Assembly (NCBI RefSeq): GCF_003576645.1
Contig: NC_044930.1
Coordinates: 9,411,932 to 9,475,931, forward strand
From: Ipomoea triloba
Taxonomy: Eukaryota > Streptophyta > Magnoliopsida > Solanales > Convolvulaceae
Direction: 5' to 3'
DNA: 64,000 nt
In this document: positions 55,654-64,000 of the stretch, in pieces
How positions within the stretch are numbered: the first letter of the stretch is position 1
Layout of the letters: every line of letters starts with the position of its first letter
Made by a program: the position numbers and the translations under genes
The notes under the pieces: model-generated
The model's database searches: none
Seen by the model: only the letters and a program-made list of their open reading frames with translations
Told to the model about the DNA's origin: nothing

Positions 55654-56257
55654 TTGTTGCTTTTGGGAACAACCACAAAAAAGTACATTCGATTCATCCA
55701 TTGTACGGGCTGCAAGTGAGCTTCAAGAAGCTGGTGTTGACATAAAAAAGGTTAAAGAAACCACAACTACTACTCTATTTGATATAAAGTTCAATCATGG
55801 CGTATTAGAGATCCCATCTTTCACTCTCTTTGATCTAACAGAAACCTTCCTCAGAAATCTCATAGCCTACGAGCAACATTCGTGGGATGTGCGTCCCAAG
55901 TATTTTACAGATTATGCCGTGTTCATGGATGATCTTATTAATACAGAGAAGGATGTCAACTTACTTCGTCTTAAAGATGTTCTTTTAAATGGATTGGGAG
56001 ATGAGAAAGAAGTGACACATCTTTTTAACAATCTTTGCCGAGGGATTAGGCCTTCTAGTAATGATGACTTCTATTACAAAGATGTGTACAACGAATTGAA
56101 TGGACATTACAAAAAATCGTGGAATGTGGCGATGGCAAAACTAAGACGCAATTATTTTCATAGTCCATGGGCAGGGATTTCTACCTTTGCAGCTATACTG
56201 CTTCTTTCGCTCGCTATTGTACAGACTGTCGTAGCTGCACTTGATCTGTATAAGTAA
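54875..56257 (+). CDS. DUF247 (UPF0481) protein, copy 3, intact
   Basis: Complete 460-aa frame. Order of landmarks: residues 30-60 VCIYRVHEKLR and EAYTPLTISIGPNHHK; about 120-135 KMLLLDGCFILEFV; 167-180 DMLLLENQLPFFVL; about 225 PQEIKHLL; about 291-297 ELQEAGV; 338-344 LRNLIAYEQ; 431-457 PWAGIS followed by the single membrane helix; ends DLYK. Length and layout are normal for the family: a large soluble domain and a C-terminal membrane anchor. Function unknown; grass DUF247 proteins are self-incompatibility determinants, which does not carry over automatically. The start ATG lies 14 nt after a conserved splice acceptor. Against copy 1 it differs throughout, so the two are older paralogues, unlike copies 2 and 3. 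Confidence 0.93.
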   Translation: MTEDREGNTHLRELIICFEKIKDLKPHFSSEVCIYRVHEKLRTANPEAYTPLTISIGPNHHKPCNSRLWELEGLKEFYTLSLLNRAQGVGVEECWKKLKELEGRAKSYYNDHVRGLGDEFVKMLLLDGCFILEFVIRSFLRALGGVREYDDDPIYNISGMERYIVRDMLLLENQLPFFVLQSLYDMIIGRSGNIEFSDMVEFVFRIKIGKMNIFSLLGSTELNPQEIKHLLQAVHIFCRPPQPLINNGKIQLQQEEACSSCCFWEQPQKSTFDSSIVRAASELQEAGVDIKKVKETTTTTLFDIKFNHGVLEIPSFTLFDLTETFLRNLIAYEQHSWDVRPKYFTDYAVFMDDLINTEKDVNLLRLKDVLLNGLGDEKEVTHLFNNLCRGIRPSSNDDFYYKDVYNELNGHYKKSWNVAMAKLRRNYFHSPWAGISTFAAILLLSLAIVQTVVAALDLYK

Positions 56258-56397
56258 TTAATTTCATCAATCTAATAAGCTAGCTTAGTGTGTTGCGTTG
56301 TTAAGAATGTTTGCTGAATATATATATATTTTCAAGTGGTTTATGCAATGAAATTATTATTATTATTATTATTATTATATTATTACTACTACTACTA

Positions 56398-56590
56398 CTA
56401 GTAATTTACCCGTGCAGTGCACAACATATATTATATTATCTATATATTAAAAATAAATAAGCTACAATTTATACTATTTACAAATATTAAAGAAATACAT
56501 TAATAATAAAAAATGAAATATACAACTATAATTTGTAAATTTGTTGACATATAGATTTAGCATTTGTCACAAACAACTTCATAATAAACT
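56398..56590 (-). mobile_element. Helitron 3' terminus (minus orientation)
   Basis: Reverse-complemented, the sequence ends with a hairpin-forming GTGCACTGCAC, then GGGTAAATTA and CTAG at 56398-56401, followed by T. This matches a Helitron end. It adjoins a (TTA)n(CTA)n run just past DUF247 copy 3. The 5' end was not found; the given right limit is only where the AT-rich sequence changes. Confidence 0.5.
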
Positions 56591-56900
56591 TTGATGGGTG
56601 ATAGGTTAAAGGCTCGGTACTCGAAGCTCAACGGGAGTGCAAGGGACGACCAGCGGAGGTGGAGGAAAGGGTTCGAAGAGAGACAGGATGGGGTGCTTAA
56701 GGTCGACGGGTGAAAGGTCGGTTATTGGAAGGACTGACTCAAAGGGCGTGAGTTTGATAATAGACAAATATGCTTGGTGGTTCCTTTGGTGATAAGGCAG
56801 CTGAAGATCTTAGACTGAGAGTGATTGAACATAACTATTGAAACAGTTGATTACAATGGAGGAAAGGTCGGACCGAAGAAGACTTCTACAATTTAAGATA
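56590..56900. other. GC-richer stretch without a recognised gene
   Basis: Purine-rich words such as GGGTTCGAAGAGAGACAGG and GGTCGACGGGTGAAAGGTCGG; reads like the reverse strand of the tract at 26430-28130, perhaps the same repeat family. No domain visible. Confidence 0.3.
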
Positions 56901-58308
56901 GAGTAAATACTCAAAATAGTCTCTCGACTATAGCATAATTCACAAATTGATCCTTAATTATTGATTCAATCCAATTAAGTCCTCAACTATTAAAAATTTA
57001 CCCAATTAGGTCCTCCGTCAATTCTTCCGTTTAAAACCCGTCAACTTTGAGGTTAAAAGCGTAATTTAATCAGCTCAATGTCCAAAACCACCCCGCTACC
57101 TCGCTGCTCTCCCAACCCCTCTTTCGCCACCTCTGCCACGTCGCCCACCTCTCTCTTAACCTCTACCTCTGCCGCCCTCTTCTCTTCTTCACCATTGCCT
57201 CCGTCCTTTCCTATGTTGCCTCCCTACACCATCCCAAGAAAAAAACACAAATCTTCTTTCAATTAATATTGGTTGATTTGCTACAAGTTTTCCATAGTTC
57301 ATCTTTTGCGTCGTCGGCAACCCGAACTGCAGCGAAGCGAGCTCGAATTTGAACCAGGGTTCAAATTCAAGTGGGCCGTAATCGATCTCGAGTTTATTCC
57401 CTTTGTCGATTCCTTTTGGTCTTGAAAAGCATTCTTGTTGTACTAATCAAGCTCGGCGTCTTTAGATAGCCAAAACGACTCCGGAGGAAATTCCGGCGGC
57501 GCTTCACTTCCGGCATCATCTTCAATAATGTAGGGGCGCCCAGAACTGCATATGCGATATGATCAGGGAATTGTGGAGCACTAGTGTGACATTGCTCGCA
57601 TCCCAAATGTATATATGATTCTGTAGAATATAATCTGATAAGGCCCCTTTTCTCTCTCTTCAATGCTTTGAAATGCTTTACACTTGAGGTGCTTGTATTG
57701 TGAACCTTTCATTTCTGCTGTGAAATGGGATTTCACAGAGAAGATTAGTTAACTCAACAGCAATCACACAAAAGAATGTCATTGAAGGTATTCATTCATT
57801 TTTAACAAGTTTGTGAAAGCCAATTTTGATAGTCTGTAGTTTGGAAATATATCTACAATGGTGGAGGTTAAGATAAAAGTGGGCGACATGGTGGAGGCGG
57901 CAAAGGAGGTGGAGTCGAAGAGCAGCGATGTGATGGGATCTAGGTGGTTTTGGAGGTTGAGCAGATTTGATAGTAGATTCAATTCACTCTTTTTCTTCTT
58001 TGTTCAATCCTGGCCAACCACGGTTGTCGCTGGTGGCGATGAAGTCGAGAACCAAAAGGGATAAGTGAGACAAATAATAGAGCGACGACGTATTAGGTCT
58101 TAATTTTAGGTATAGTTTACTGTATAGTAAAGAAGCTGATGAAATTACTCTTTTGACCTCAAAGTTGATAGGCTTTAGAGGGAGGAATTGACGGAGGACC
58201 TAATTGAGTAAATTTTTAATAGTTGAGGACTTAATTGGATTGAATCAATAGTCAAAGATCAATTTGTGAATTATGTTATAGTCGAGGGACTATTTTGGGT
58301 ATTTACTC
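56901..58308. mobile_element. Second Pack-MULE-like element (1408 bp)
   Basis: Arms of about 190 bp: GAGTAAATACTCAAAATAGT at the left and its near-inverse ending ATTTACTC at 58308, extending through CAACTATTAAAAATTTAC and CAACTTTGAGGT. Flanking 9-bp target-site duplication TTTAAGATA (56892-56900) / TTTAATATA (58309-58317), one mismatch, the size expected for Mutator-like elements. The interior (57080-58070) is GC-richer. Part of it (57080-57200) is an inverted, diverged copy of 57850-57960 (GTGGAGGTTAAGA..GTGGGCGAC), so cargo lies in both arms. Reading frames of 60-90 codons exist but I cannot name a donor gene. Confidence 0.8.
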
Positions 58309-58329
58309 TTTAATATATTATGCCATTGA

Positions 58330-58720
58330 ATAATTTAATTAATGCTATGCGCAGCTTACGCGCAATAGCAGTATAACTACCGACCAACGACAATTACTAT
58401 ATAGACATTTCAGAGAGCTTTGATTGTGATTAGTCAGAAATCAGAATGCATGTGAAGGAAGACTTATGAAGGGTAGGCAGGCTCCAAGTCTCCAACAACC
58501 AGTCAACAAGGAAAACATTAATAAAAGAAACAAGAATGAGTTGCTAAAACTCAATTATTTCTGTTTACAGAATTGAAATAAAATTAGCTTATGAATAGGC
58601 ATTTAAAATATTATTTTGAATAAGATTCACTAATAATTTTTATTGTGTCAAAATAAATTTGTATTCTTAGAAAATAGAAATTTTGAAAGACTTTGTAGGA
58701 GTCTTTTATCTTTGAACAAG
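58330..58720. repeat. Dispersed repeat shared with 34475-34860
   Basis: ATGTGAAGGAAGACTTATGAAGG, GGTAGGCAGG, CTCCAACAACC.GTCAACAAGG and TTTTGAAAGACTT occur in the same order in both places. No coding region. Confidence 0.75.
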
Positions 58721-58919
58721 ATTAATGTAGATTATCAAGCTCGAGAATCATTTCAATTATTTGTTTTGCCAACGAGTCACCATCCAAAGTTGCATGGACC
58801 ACTTCAACAAAGATGTATTTATTCTATTCATCTCTATACCTTGAGGATAACGTGTTTTTTTAAAGGGTGGAAAATGATGATACGCAAAAAGGAAAGAAAT
58901 AATGGACAATAATTAACAC

Positions 58920-59640
58920 GGCTGGAAATTATCGATTTTTCGACCACCCAAAAAACTGGTCGCAAAAAGTAATTTTTTTTCATTTTTCCGTCAAAGAATT
59001 ATGTTGGTCGGAAAGTAGTAGGAAATTCCGACCACTTTTACTACGTGGTCCGAATATTTTGAACCTGTTTAAATTTTTAAATTAGATTTTTTTTCCGACC
59101 ACTTGGTGGTCAGAAATTGATTAATATATATTGCTCCAGACTTTAGAAAAAGAATCGATTCAAACACTTAAGCCTTCCCCAATAGTAGAAATTTTGGTGT
59201 GGTTTTTGATGAGTTTTTATAGGTGTGATTAGGAAAGAAAAAATGAGGTGGAGAAAAAAAAAGAAAAAGAAAAAAATAAAACAAAATATAAAATTGAAAA
59301 AGAAATAAAAAAAAATACGACCATTAAAAAAAATGATACTATTTTGAATCATGATCCATAATGCTGTGTGGATCATGGTCCACTGTAAAATATGTCTGCG
59401 ATAAGCTTGGCAATGGGAAACAATACAAACATGATCCCATTTACATGATGGTTAGTGGGATGAAAAGTAATATTGTTCGTGACATATTTATAAAGAAAAG
59501 TATAACACTTTAGAAAAAAAATGTAATACTTTTACATTAAAATATAAAAATATTACATTTTTTATTATAAGTAACAAACATTTTATTCCTTATTAGTATT
59601 AAAATTTTTAGTATAAGTATTACAGTTATATAGTGACCCA
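58920..59640. other. AT-rich intergenic with CCGACCAC repeats
   Basis: 58950-59125 carries several CCGACCAC/GTGGTCGG motifs in both orientations, as in subterminal parts of CACTA elements, but without a terminus. Purine-rich low-complexity DNA at 59240-59320. No gene. Confidence 0.4.
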
Positions 59641-59655
59641 ATTTAAAAGGCAAAA

Positions 59656-60340
59656 ACTTGTGTGCGACCTTTCATGGATTCTTGTTTGTGAGACTGGTCG
59701 AGTCAAAATAAAATGCAATACTTATACTAGCAAATGTAATACTAAATCAGAAATAAAATGTTGAGTTTATTACCGAAATGATCCCTCGACTATTGTGAAA
59801 TTGCCAATTTGGTCTTCGACAATTTTTCGTGCCCAATTAAATTCCTCGACTTTGAAAATTTTAACCAATTTGGTCATCCGTTTATTTTGCCGTTAAATAT
59901 GTTTAACGGGACGAAATTGATAGTTTTGCTATAGTCAAGGAACCAAATTGGTAATTAATTTTCACTAAAATGGTCCCTTGACTATTGCAAAATTACTAAT
60001 TTCGTCCATTGACTATAGCAAAATTATCAATTTGGTCCCGATTTTAACAGATGTTTAACGGCAAAATAAACGGAGGACCAAATTGGTTAAGATTTTCAAA
60101 GTCGAGGGACTTAATTGGGCACGAAAAATTGTCGAGAACCAAATTAGTAATATCGCAATAGTCGGGGGTCGGTAATAAACTCTAAAATGTTTATTACTTA
60201 TACGATCAACAATTTTAATACTTTTGAAGAAAAATGTACTCCGTACTACTTTTACATTTTGATGTAAATGTATTATATTTTTTTTTATCAAAAAGTATTA
60301 CATTTTCTTTTAGAAGTGCAATATTACTTATAATGTAAAA
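59656..60340. mobile_element. MITE of the 19206 family, split by a MULE insertion
   Basis: The left end GGCAAAAACTTGTGTG.GACC matches 19206 exactly over 16 bp and then diverges. The interior AATGTAATACTAAATCAG.AATAAAAT and the TACTTTTACATTTTGAT segment (60245) also match. The right terminus is missing. Confidence 0.65.
59763..60182. mobile_element. MULE-type MITE with perfect 9-bp TSD (420 bp)
   Basis: Perfect target-site duplication TAAAATGTT (59754-59762 and 60183-60191), diagnostic of Mutator-like transposition. Arms of about 140 bp: GAGTTTATTACCGAAATGAT and inverted CGGTAATAAACTC at the right end, with TTTTCGTGCCCAATTAA and CCGTTTATTTTGCCGTTAAA also inverted. No cargo. Confidence 0.92.
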
Positions 60341-60690
60341 GGCCATGGCACAAAGGCCTGGAATGCATAACAATTCACCAAAGCACAAAGGCCATGAATC
60401 CATAACAATTCACCTTGTATTAAGGCACAGTTCATCAAAATAAAACAGATACAATATATCCAAAAATGAAACACTTAATGATCAAACCACACAAGCCCCA
60501 CTGGAAGAATTAATGGCCAAAGCACAAAGGCCTGGAATGCATAACAATTCACCAAAGCACAAAGTCCATGAATCCATAACAATTCACCTTGTATTAAGGC
60601 ACAGTTTATCAAAATAAAACAGATACAATATATCCAAAAATGAAACACTTAATGATCAAACAACACAAGCCCCACACCAAAAAGAATCAA
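60341..60690. repeat. 174-bp tandem duplication
   Basis: GCACAAAGGCCTGGAATGCA begins at 60348 and 60522. The units share ACAATTCACCAAAGCACAAAG, GTATTAAGGCACAGTT and ATATCCAAAAATGAAACAC. Only isolated substitutions. Confidence 0.92.
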
Positions 60691-60766
60691 TAACGATTCC
60701 CACACCAAAAAGAATCAATAGCTATTCACCTTATATAGAGCACACCGTCAACACAGTTCACCATAT

Positions 60767-60768
60767 TA

Positions 60769-60808
<40 letters not shown>
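60767..60808. repeat. (AAT)n microsatellite
   Basis: ATAATAATA run. Confidence 0.9.
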
Positions 60809-60812
<4 letters not shown>

Positions 60813-60879
60813 TAAAGAAATTCCAATAGCCACAAAATAATTACTACGAATTAACAAAAACCTATAAATCAATACAGCA

Positions 60880-62580
60880 ATACAGCACATAGACAAAACC
60901 CATACAACTGAATTTACCAGTAATTAGTGAAATATAAACCTTTAAAATAAATAAATAAAACACAGAATCCTAAATTCAAAAGAATCACAACAATGGACAA
61001 GCCAATCTACAAGAAAATCACCGATTCCGTATAAAAATTAACCAACCCAAAATATAAAACATTCAATTCTCATCAAGAAAATAAAAAGGGCACCGATCTT
61101 TGTATGAAATTAAAAACAACAAAAAGTATATAAAAACCTATAAATCAACACATAGACAAAACCCATACACAAGAATACATACAACTAAATTTACCAACAG
61201 TAATAAGTGAAATATAAACCTTTAAAAAAAACAGAATACTAAATTCAAAAGAACCACTACAATGGTGAATGGACAAGCAAGAAAACCCGTCAACAGAATT
61301 TGCAGAGATCTACAAGAAAATCACCGATTCTGTGTAAAAATTAAAAAAAAAAAACACAGAATATAAAACGTTCAATTCTCATCAAGAAAATAAGAAGGGC
61401 ACCCACCGATCTTTGTATGAAAATTAAACACAACCAAAAACCTATAAATCAATTTTGTATGAAAATTAAACACAACCAAAAACCTATAAATCAATACAGC
61501 ACATAGACAAAACACAACCAAAAACCTATAAATCAATACAGCACATAGACAAAACCCATACACAAGAATACATAACTGAATTTACCAACAGTAATTAGTG
61601 AAATATAAACGTTTAAAAACAAAACAGAATCCTAAATTCAAAAGAACCAATACGAAGGGCACCCACCGATCTTTGTATGAAAATTAAACACAACCAAAAA
61701 CCTATAAATCAATAAACCACATAGACAAAACCCATACACAAGAATCCATAACTGAATACAGCACATAGTGAAAATCACCGATTCTGTGTAAAAATCAAAA
61801 AAACCCAGAATATAAAACGTTCAATTCTCATCAAGAAAATAAGAAGGGCACCCACCGATCTTTGTATGAAAATTAAACACAACCAAAAACCTATAAATCA
61901 ATTTTGTATGAAAATTAAACACAACCAAAAACCTATAAATCAATACAGCACATAGACAAAACACAACCAAAAACCTATAAATCAATACAGCACATAGACA
62001 AAACCCATACACAAGAATACATAACTGAATTTACCAACAGTAATTAGTGAAATATAAACGTTTAAAAACAAAACAGAATCCTAAATTCAAAAGAACCAAT
62101 ACGAAGGGCACCCACCGATCTTTGTATGAAAATTAAACACAACCAAAAACCTATAAATCAATAAACCACATAGACAAAACCCATACACAAGAATCCATAA
62201 CTGAATACAGCACATAGTGAAAATCACCGATTCTGTGTAAAAATCAAAAAAACCCAGAATATAAAACGTTCAATTCTCATCAAGAAAATAAGAAGGGCAC
62301 CCACCGATCTTTGTATGAAAATTAAACACAACCAAAAACCTATAAATCAATACAGCACATAGACAAACCCATACACAAGAATACATAACTGAATTTACCC
62401 ACAGTAATTAGTGAAATATAAACCTTTAAAAACAAAACAGAATCCTAAATATCTACAAGAAAACCACCGATTCTGTATAAAAATTAAAAACCCAGAATAT
62501 AAAACGTCAAATCTCATCAAGAAAATAAAAAGGGCACCGATCTTTGAATCAAATTAAACACAACCAAAAGTATAAAGCAA
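60880..62580. repeat. Complex tandem array, main unit 449 bp
   Basis: Segments such as AAGAAGGGCACCCACCGATC and AACCAAAAACCTATAAATCA recur throughout. 61376 to about 61820 and 61825 to about 62270 are essentially identical with a 449-bp period, and shorter, diverged units lie on both sides (60990-61370, 62270-62560). On the minus strand the repeats read TTGATTTATAGGTTTTTGG...GAATCGGTGATTTTC, resembling T-rich plant intron sequence. Frames in it are by-products of the repeats. Confidence 0.9.
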
Positions 62581-62619
62581 GGCTGTATAAATGGCTTCGA
62601 AGGACAGATGAGATACTAT

Positions 62620-62705
62620 ATTAGTATTAGACAGAAAGAGGGAAGAAAAGAACGAAAGAAGATATTATATTAGACAGAAAGAGGGAAGAAAAGAACGAAA
62701 GAAGA
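62620..62705. repeat. Short duplication, ~45 bp
   Basis: TTAGACAGAAAGAGGGAAGA with AAAGAACGAAAGAAG occurs twice (about 62629 and 62672). Confidence 0.9.
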
Positions 62706-62709
62706 AACT

Positions 62710-62890
62710 ACCTTAAGTAATGGAGAATGGAGAAGTCTACAGCCTTCCGTGTCTTCGTCGTCACAAGAGAGGGTGCACAATATGTATAAAAATTTTAAAA
62801 ATTACTGTGGAGCCTTGCCATTTCGACTCCGCTAATGCTAGAGCCAATTTGGCGACTCACTGCTTGCCCGAGGGCAAGTGCGATGATTAT
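62710..62890 (-). ncRNA. Candidate transcript start region downstream of the USE/TATA
   Basis: About 30 nt after the TATA the minus strand can form a hairpin CTTGCC-CTCG-GGCAAG (62866-62881) and has an Sm-like AATTTTTAA (about 62797). It then runs to CTTAAG|GTAG, a possible splice donor near 62714, before the tandem array. I do not recognise a known snRNA (U1, U2, U4, U5, U6, U11, U12). It might instead be the 5' exon of a gene whose intron holds the array. Confidence 0.25.
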
Positions 62891-62907
62891 CTTGGAGCCT
62901 TGAGTCT

Positions 62908-62968
62908 CCTTTTATAGATGCCTCAAGGCTCCCATGCCACTTTTCCCACCGATGTGGGAAAAGTGGCA
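62908..62968 (-). promoter_or_regulatory. USE + TATA promoter, plant snRNA-like arrangement
   Basis: On the minus strand, TTCCCACATCG (62950-62960; plant Upstream Sequence Element consensus RTCCCACATCG, one mismatch) lies 33 bp before TATAAAAGG (62908-62916). In plants that spacing is typical of Pol II snRNA genes; Pol III ones have about ten bp less. The USE is embedded in a perfect 15-bp-arm palindrome (62935-62968, TGCCACTTTTCCCAC and inverse). The same kind of motif also occurs in some plant LTRs, so the class of gene is uncertain. Confidence 0.45.
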
Positions 62969-62984
62969 AAACTAAGGCCACGTT

Positions 62985-64000
62985 TGGTTCCCTCTCCCCG
63001 TCCTCCTCTCCTCTCCGTCACCGGCCATTTTCCACCCCCATCGCATCTCAGTCGTCCACCACCGCAGCAACTCCTCCGTCTTCCACCATAGCAGCAACCC
63101 CTCCGCCTTCCACTGCCGTAGCAACTTCCCAACCGTAGCTGCTCTGCCCGCTCCCTCCCTCCTCGTTTCTCCACTGCCGTCGCCGCCTACTTACCTTCCC
63201 CTCCCTGGGCTCCCCTTCCGCCTCCGCCATTCTTTGGAACACTGCCCTTCTCCGGCCACGACCATCACCCTTCTCCGGTCACCTCTTATCCCTCATCTCA
63301 AAAAAAGCTAAAATAATATTTTATATCTTATTGGAGTTGGGGATTGCTTTTTCTTTTTGCTTTGGGGGTTGGAAAAGGTTGCTTTGATTAGTGCATCCGT
63401 GTAGTGGGTTTGGGTTTTGGGAAAGTTTGGTTGGAGTTTGTCTTTTGTTATTGTTTTGTTCTCCTTTTGCAGTTGTATTTTGTTCAATCTCGTACTTTTG
63501 GCGAGTTTTCTTCCTCTCGTGTTTTAATGAGTTATTTCCTCTCGTGTTTTAACGAGCTTTGTTTGTAAGCGTAAATTGATTACTATGGTCATGACAAAAG
63601 TTAACCTCATTCTGGACAATGAAAAAGCGCCTCTTTACTTGATTGGGAGGCTTTCATCTGATAAACCGGTCAAACCTTATGCAAGATCGGAATTGATTTG
63701 TCAGACTGGAATATTGTCAAAGAGCAAGAAAATTGAGATGAAGATCCAGATGATGTGCAAAACATGTCAATCAAAGTTAGTCATACTTATGATTGGTCAG
63801 GTCTATATCAGCTTTCAATTTGCTGAACAATCTGCGAACCAAGTTCTCCGTAGCATAGCTAGGAAAGTTGTTTCTATGTCAGATTGTATAGGAATGGTTT
63901 ACTATTCCATTGAATCTTGTTGTAACGTTTCGCGTTGTGCTTTAATGAATTAACTGGTTACCCTTCAAAAAAAAATAGTAATATTTAATATTATTATTAG
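62985..64000. other. GC-rich tract and right edge, no gene recognised
   Basis: 62985-63300 is C/T-rich with three diverged repeats around CCACC.CAGCAAC.CCTCCG.CTTCCAC, after GGCCACGTTTGGTTCCCT, which resembles a Tourist-type end. 63440-63560 repeats TCCTCTCGTGTTTTAA.GAG twice. A 125-codon frame at 63576-63953 with several Met, Lys and Cys has no family I can name, and may belong to a retroelement or be chance. Confidence 0.4.

Noticed and set aside
57394..57663. 89-codon minus-strand frame as a real gene
   Set aside because: It lies within the MULE-bounded cargo, has no recognisable domain and no intact flanking gene structure.
61372..62012. Two identical 63-codon minus-strand frames 449 bp apart
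   Set aside because: By-product of the tandem array; low-complexity RFLVVF-type repeats.
60880..62580. CRISPR-like array
   Set aside because: Units are of different lengths, without regular spacers, in plant nuclear DNA; an ordinary tandem repeat.
62710..62890. Identification as telomerase RNA or a known U snRNA
   Set aside because: No telomere template (CTAAACC) and none of the core motifs of U1, U2, U4, U5 or U6 could be seen.
63576..63953. 125-codon frame at the right edge as a gene
   Set aside because: No domain, no promoter or homologue recognised, and it starts at a non-ATG codon; left as unclassified.

Overview
This is plant nuclear DNA, almost certainly from a eudicot. It is AT-rich and gene-poor, most of it is transposon-derived, and the recognisable genes are plant families: CXE carboxylesterases, DUF247 proteins, and captured pieces of a STOP1-type zinc finger and a G-type lectin receptor kinase. 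Four runs of N (41910-42722, 47957-48478, 52544-52568, 52688) mark it as a draft assembly. No species assignment is possible from the sequence alone.

Layout. 0.7-4.3 kb: a long-TIR element followed by a single-exon gene for a repetitive SPPR/RPNW protein, with a tRNA-Lys-like relic behind it. 4.8-7.7 kb: a 519-bp hAT MITE, a CACTA end and hairpin repeats. 8-25.5 kb: four CXE1-like carboxylesterase genes (three on -, one on +), each with an intact Ser-Asp-His triad. Copies 2 and 3 lie in a segmental duplication that is dated by a hAT MITE insertion in one block and its empty site in the other. 23.5-28.1 kb: a Tourist-like MITE, a second TIR element and a GC-rich repetitive tract. 28.6-31.2 kb: DUF247 copy 1. 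32.6-34.0 kb: a Copia 3' LTR. 34.9-40.6 kb: a 5.4-kb hAT element with a decayed BED/hAT transposase, inserted into a Stowaway MITE and itself carrying a MULE-type MITE. 41-45.5 kb: a SINE inside a MITE and a 4-kb long-TIR element with the poly-C-flanked gap. 45.5-46.8 kb: a Pack-MULE with two unrelated gene fragments. 46.8-49.8 kb: foldback elements and TA satellites. 49.8-56.3 kb: DUF247 copies 2 (broken) and 3 (intact) in a nearly identical duplication with signs of misassembly. 56.4-60.3 kb: a Helitron end, a second Pack-MULE-like element and a MULE MITE nested in another MITE. 60.3-62.6 kb: tandem arrays, including a 449-bp unit, downstream on the - strand of a USE+TATA promoter at 62.9 kb. 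63-64 kb: a GC-rich tract with no identifiable gene.

Genes likely to be functional are the SPPR protein gene, the four carboxylesterases, DUF247 copy 3 and perhaps DUF247 copy 1, whose N-terminus is unresolved. They form local tandem families, not a pathway. The main interest is the transposon record: exact TSDs, nested insertions and gene-fragment capture. I found no CRISPR array, operon or rRNA.
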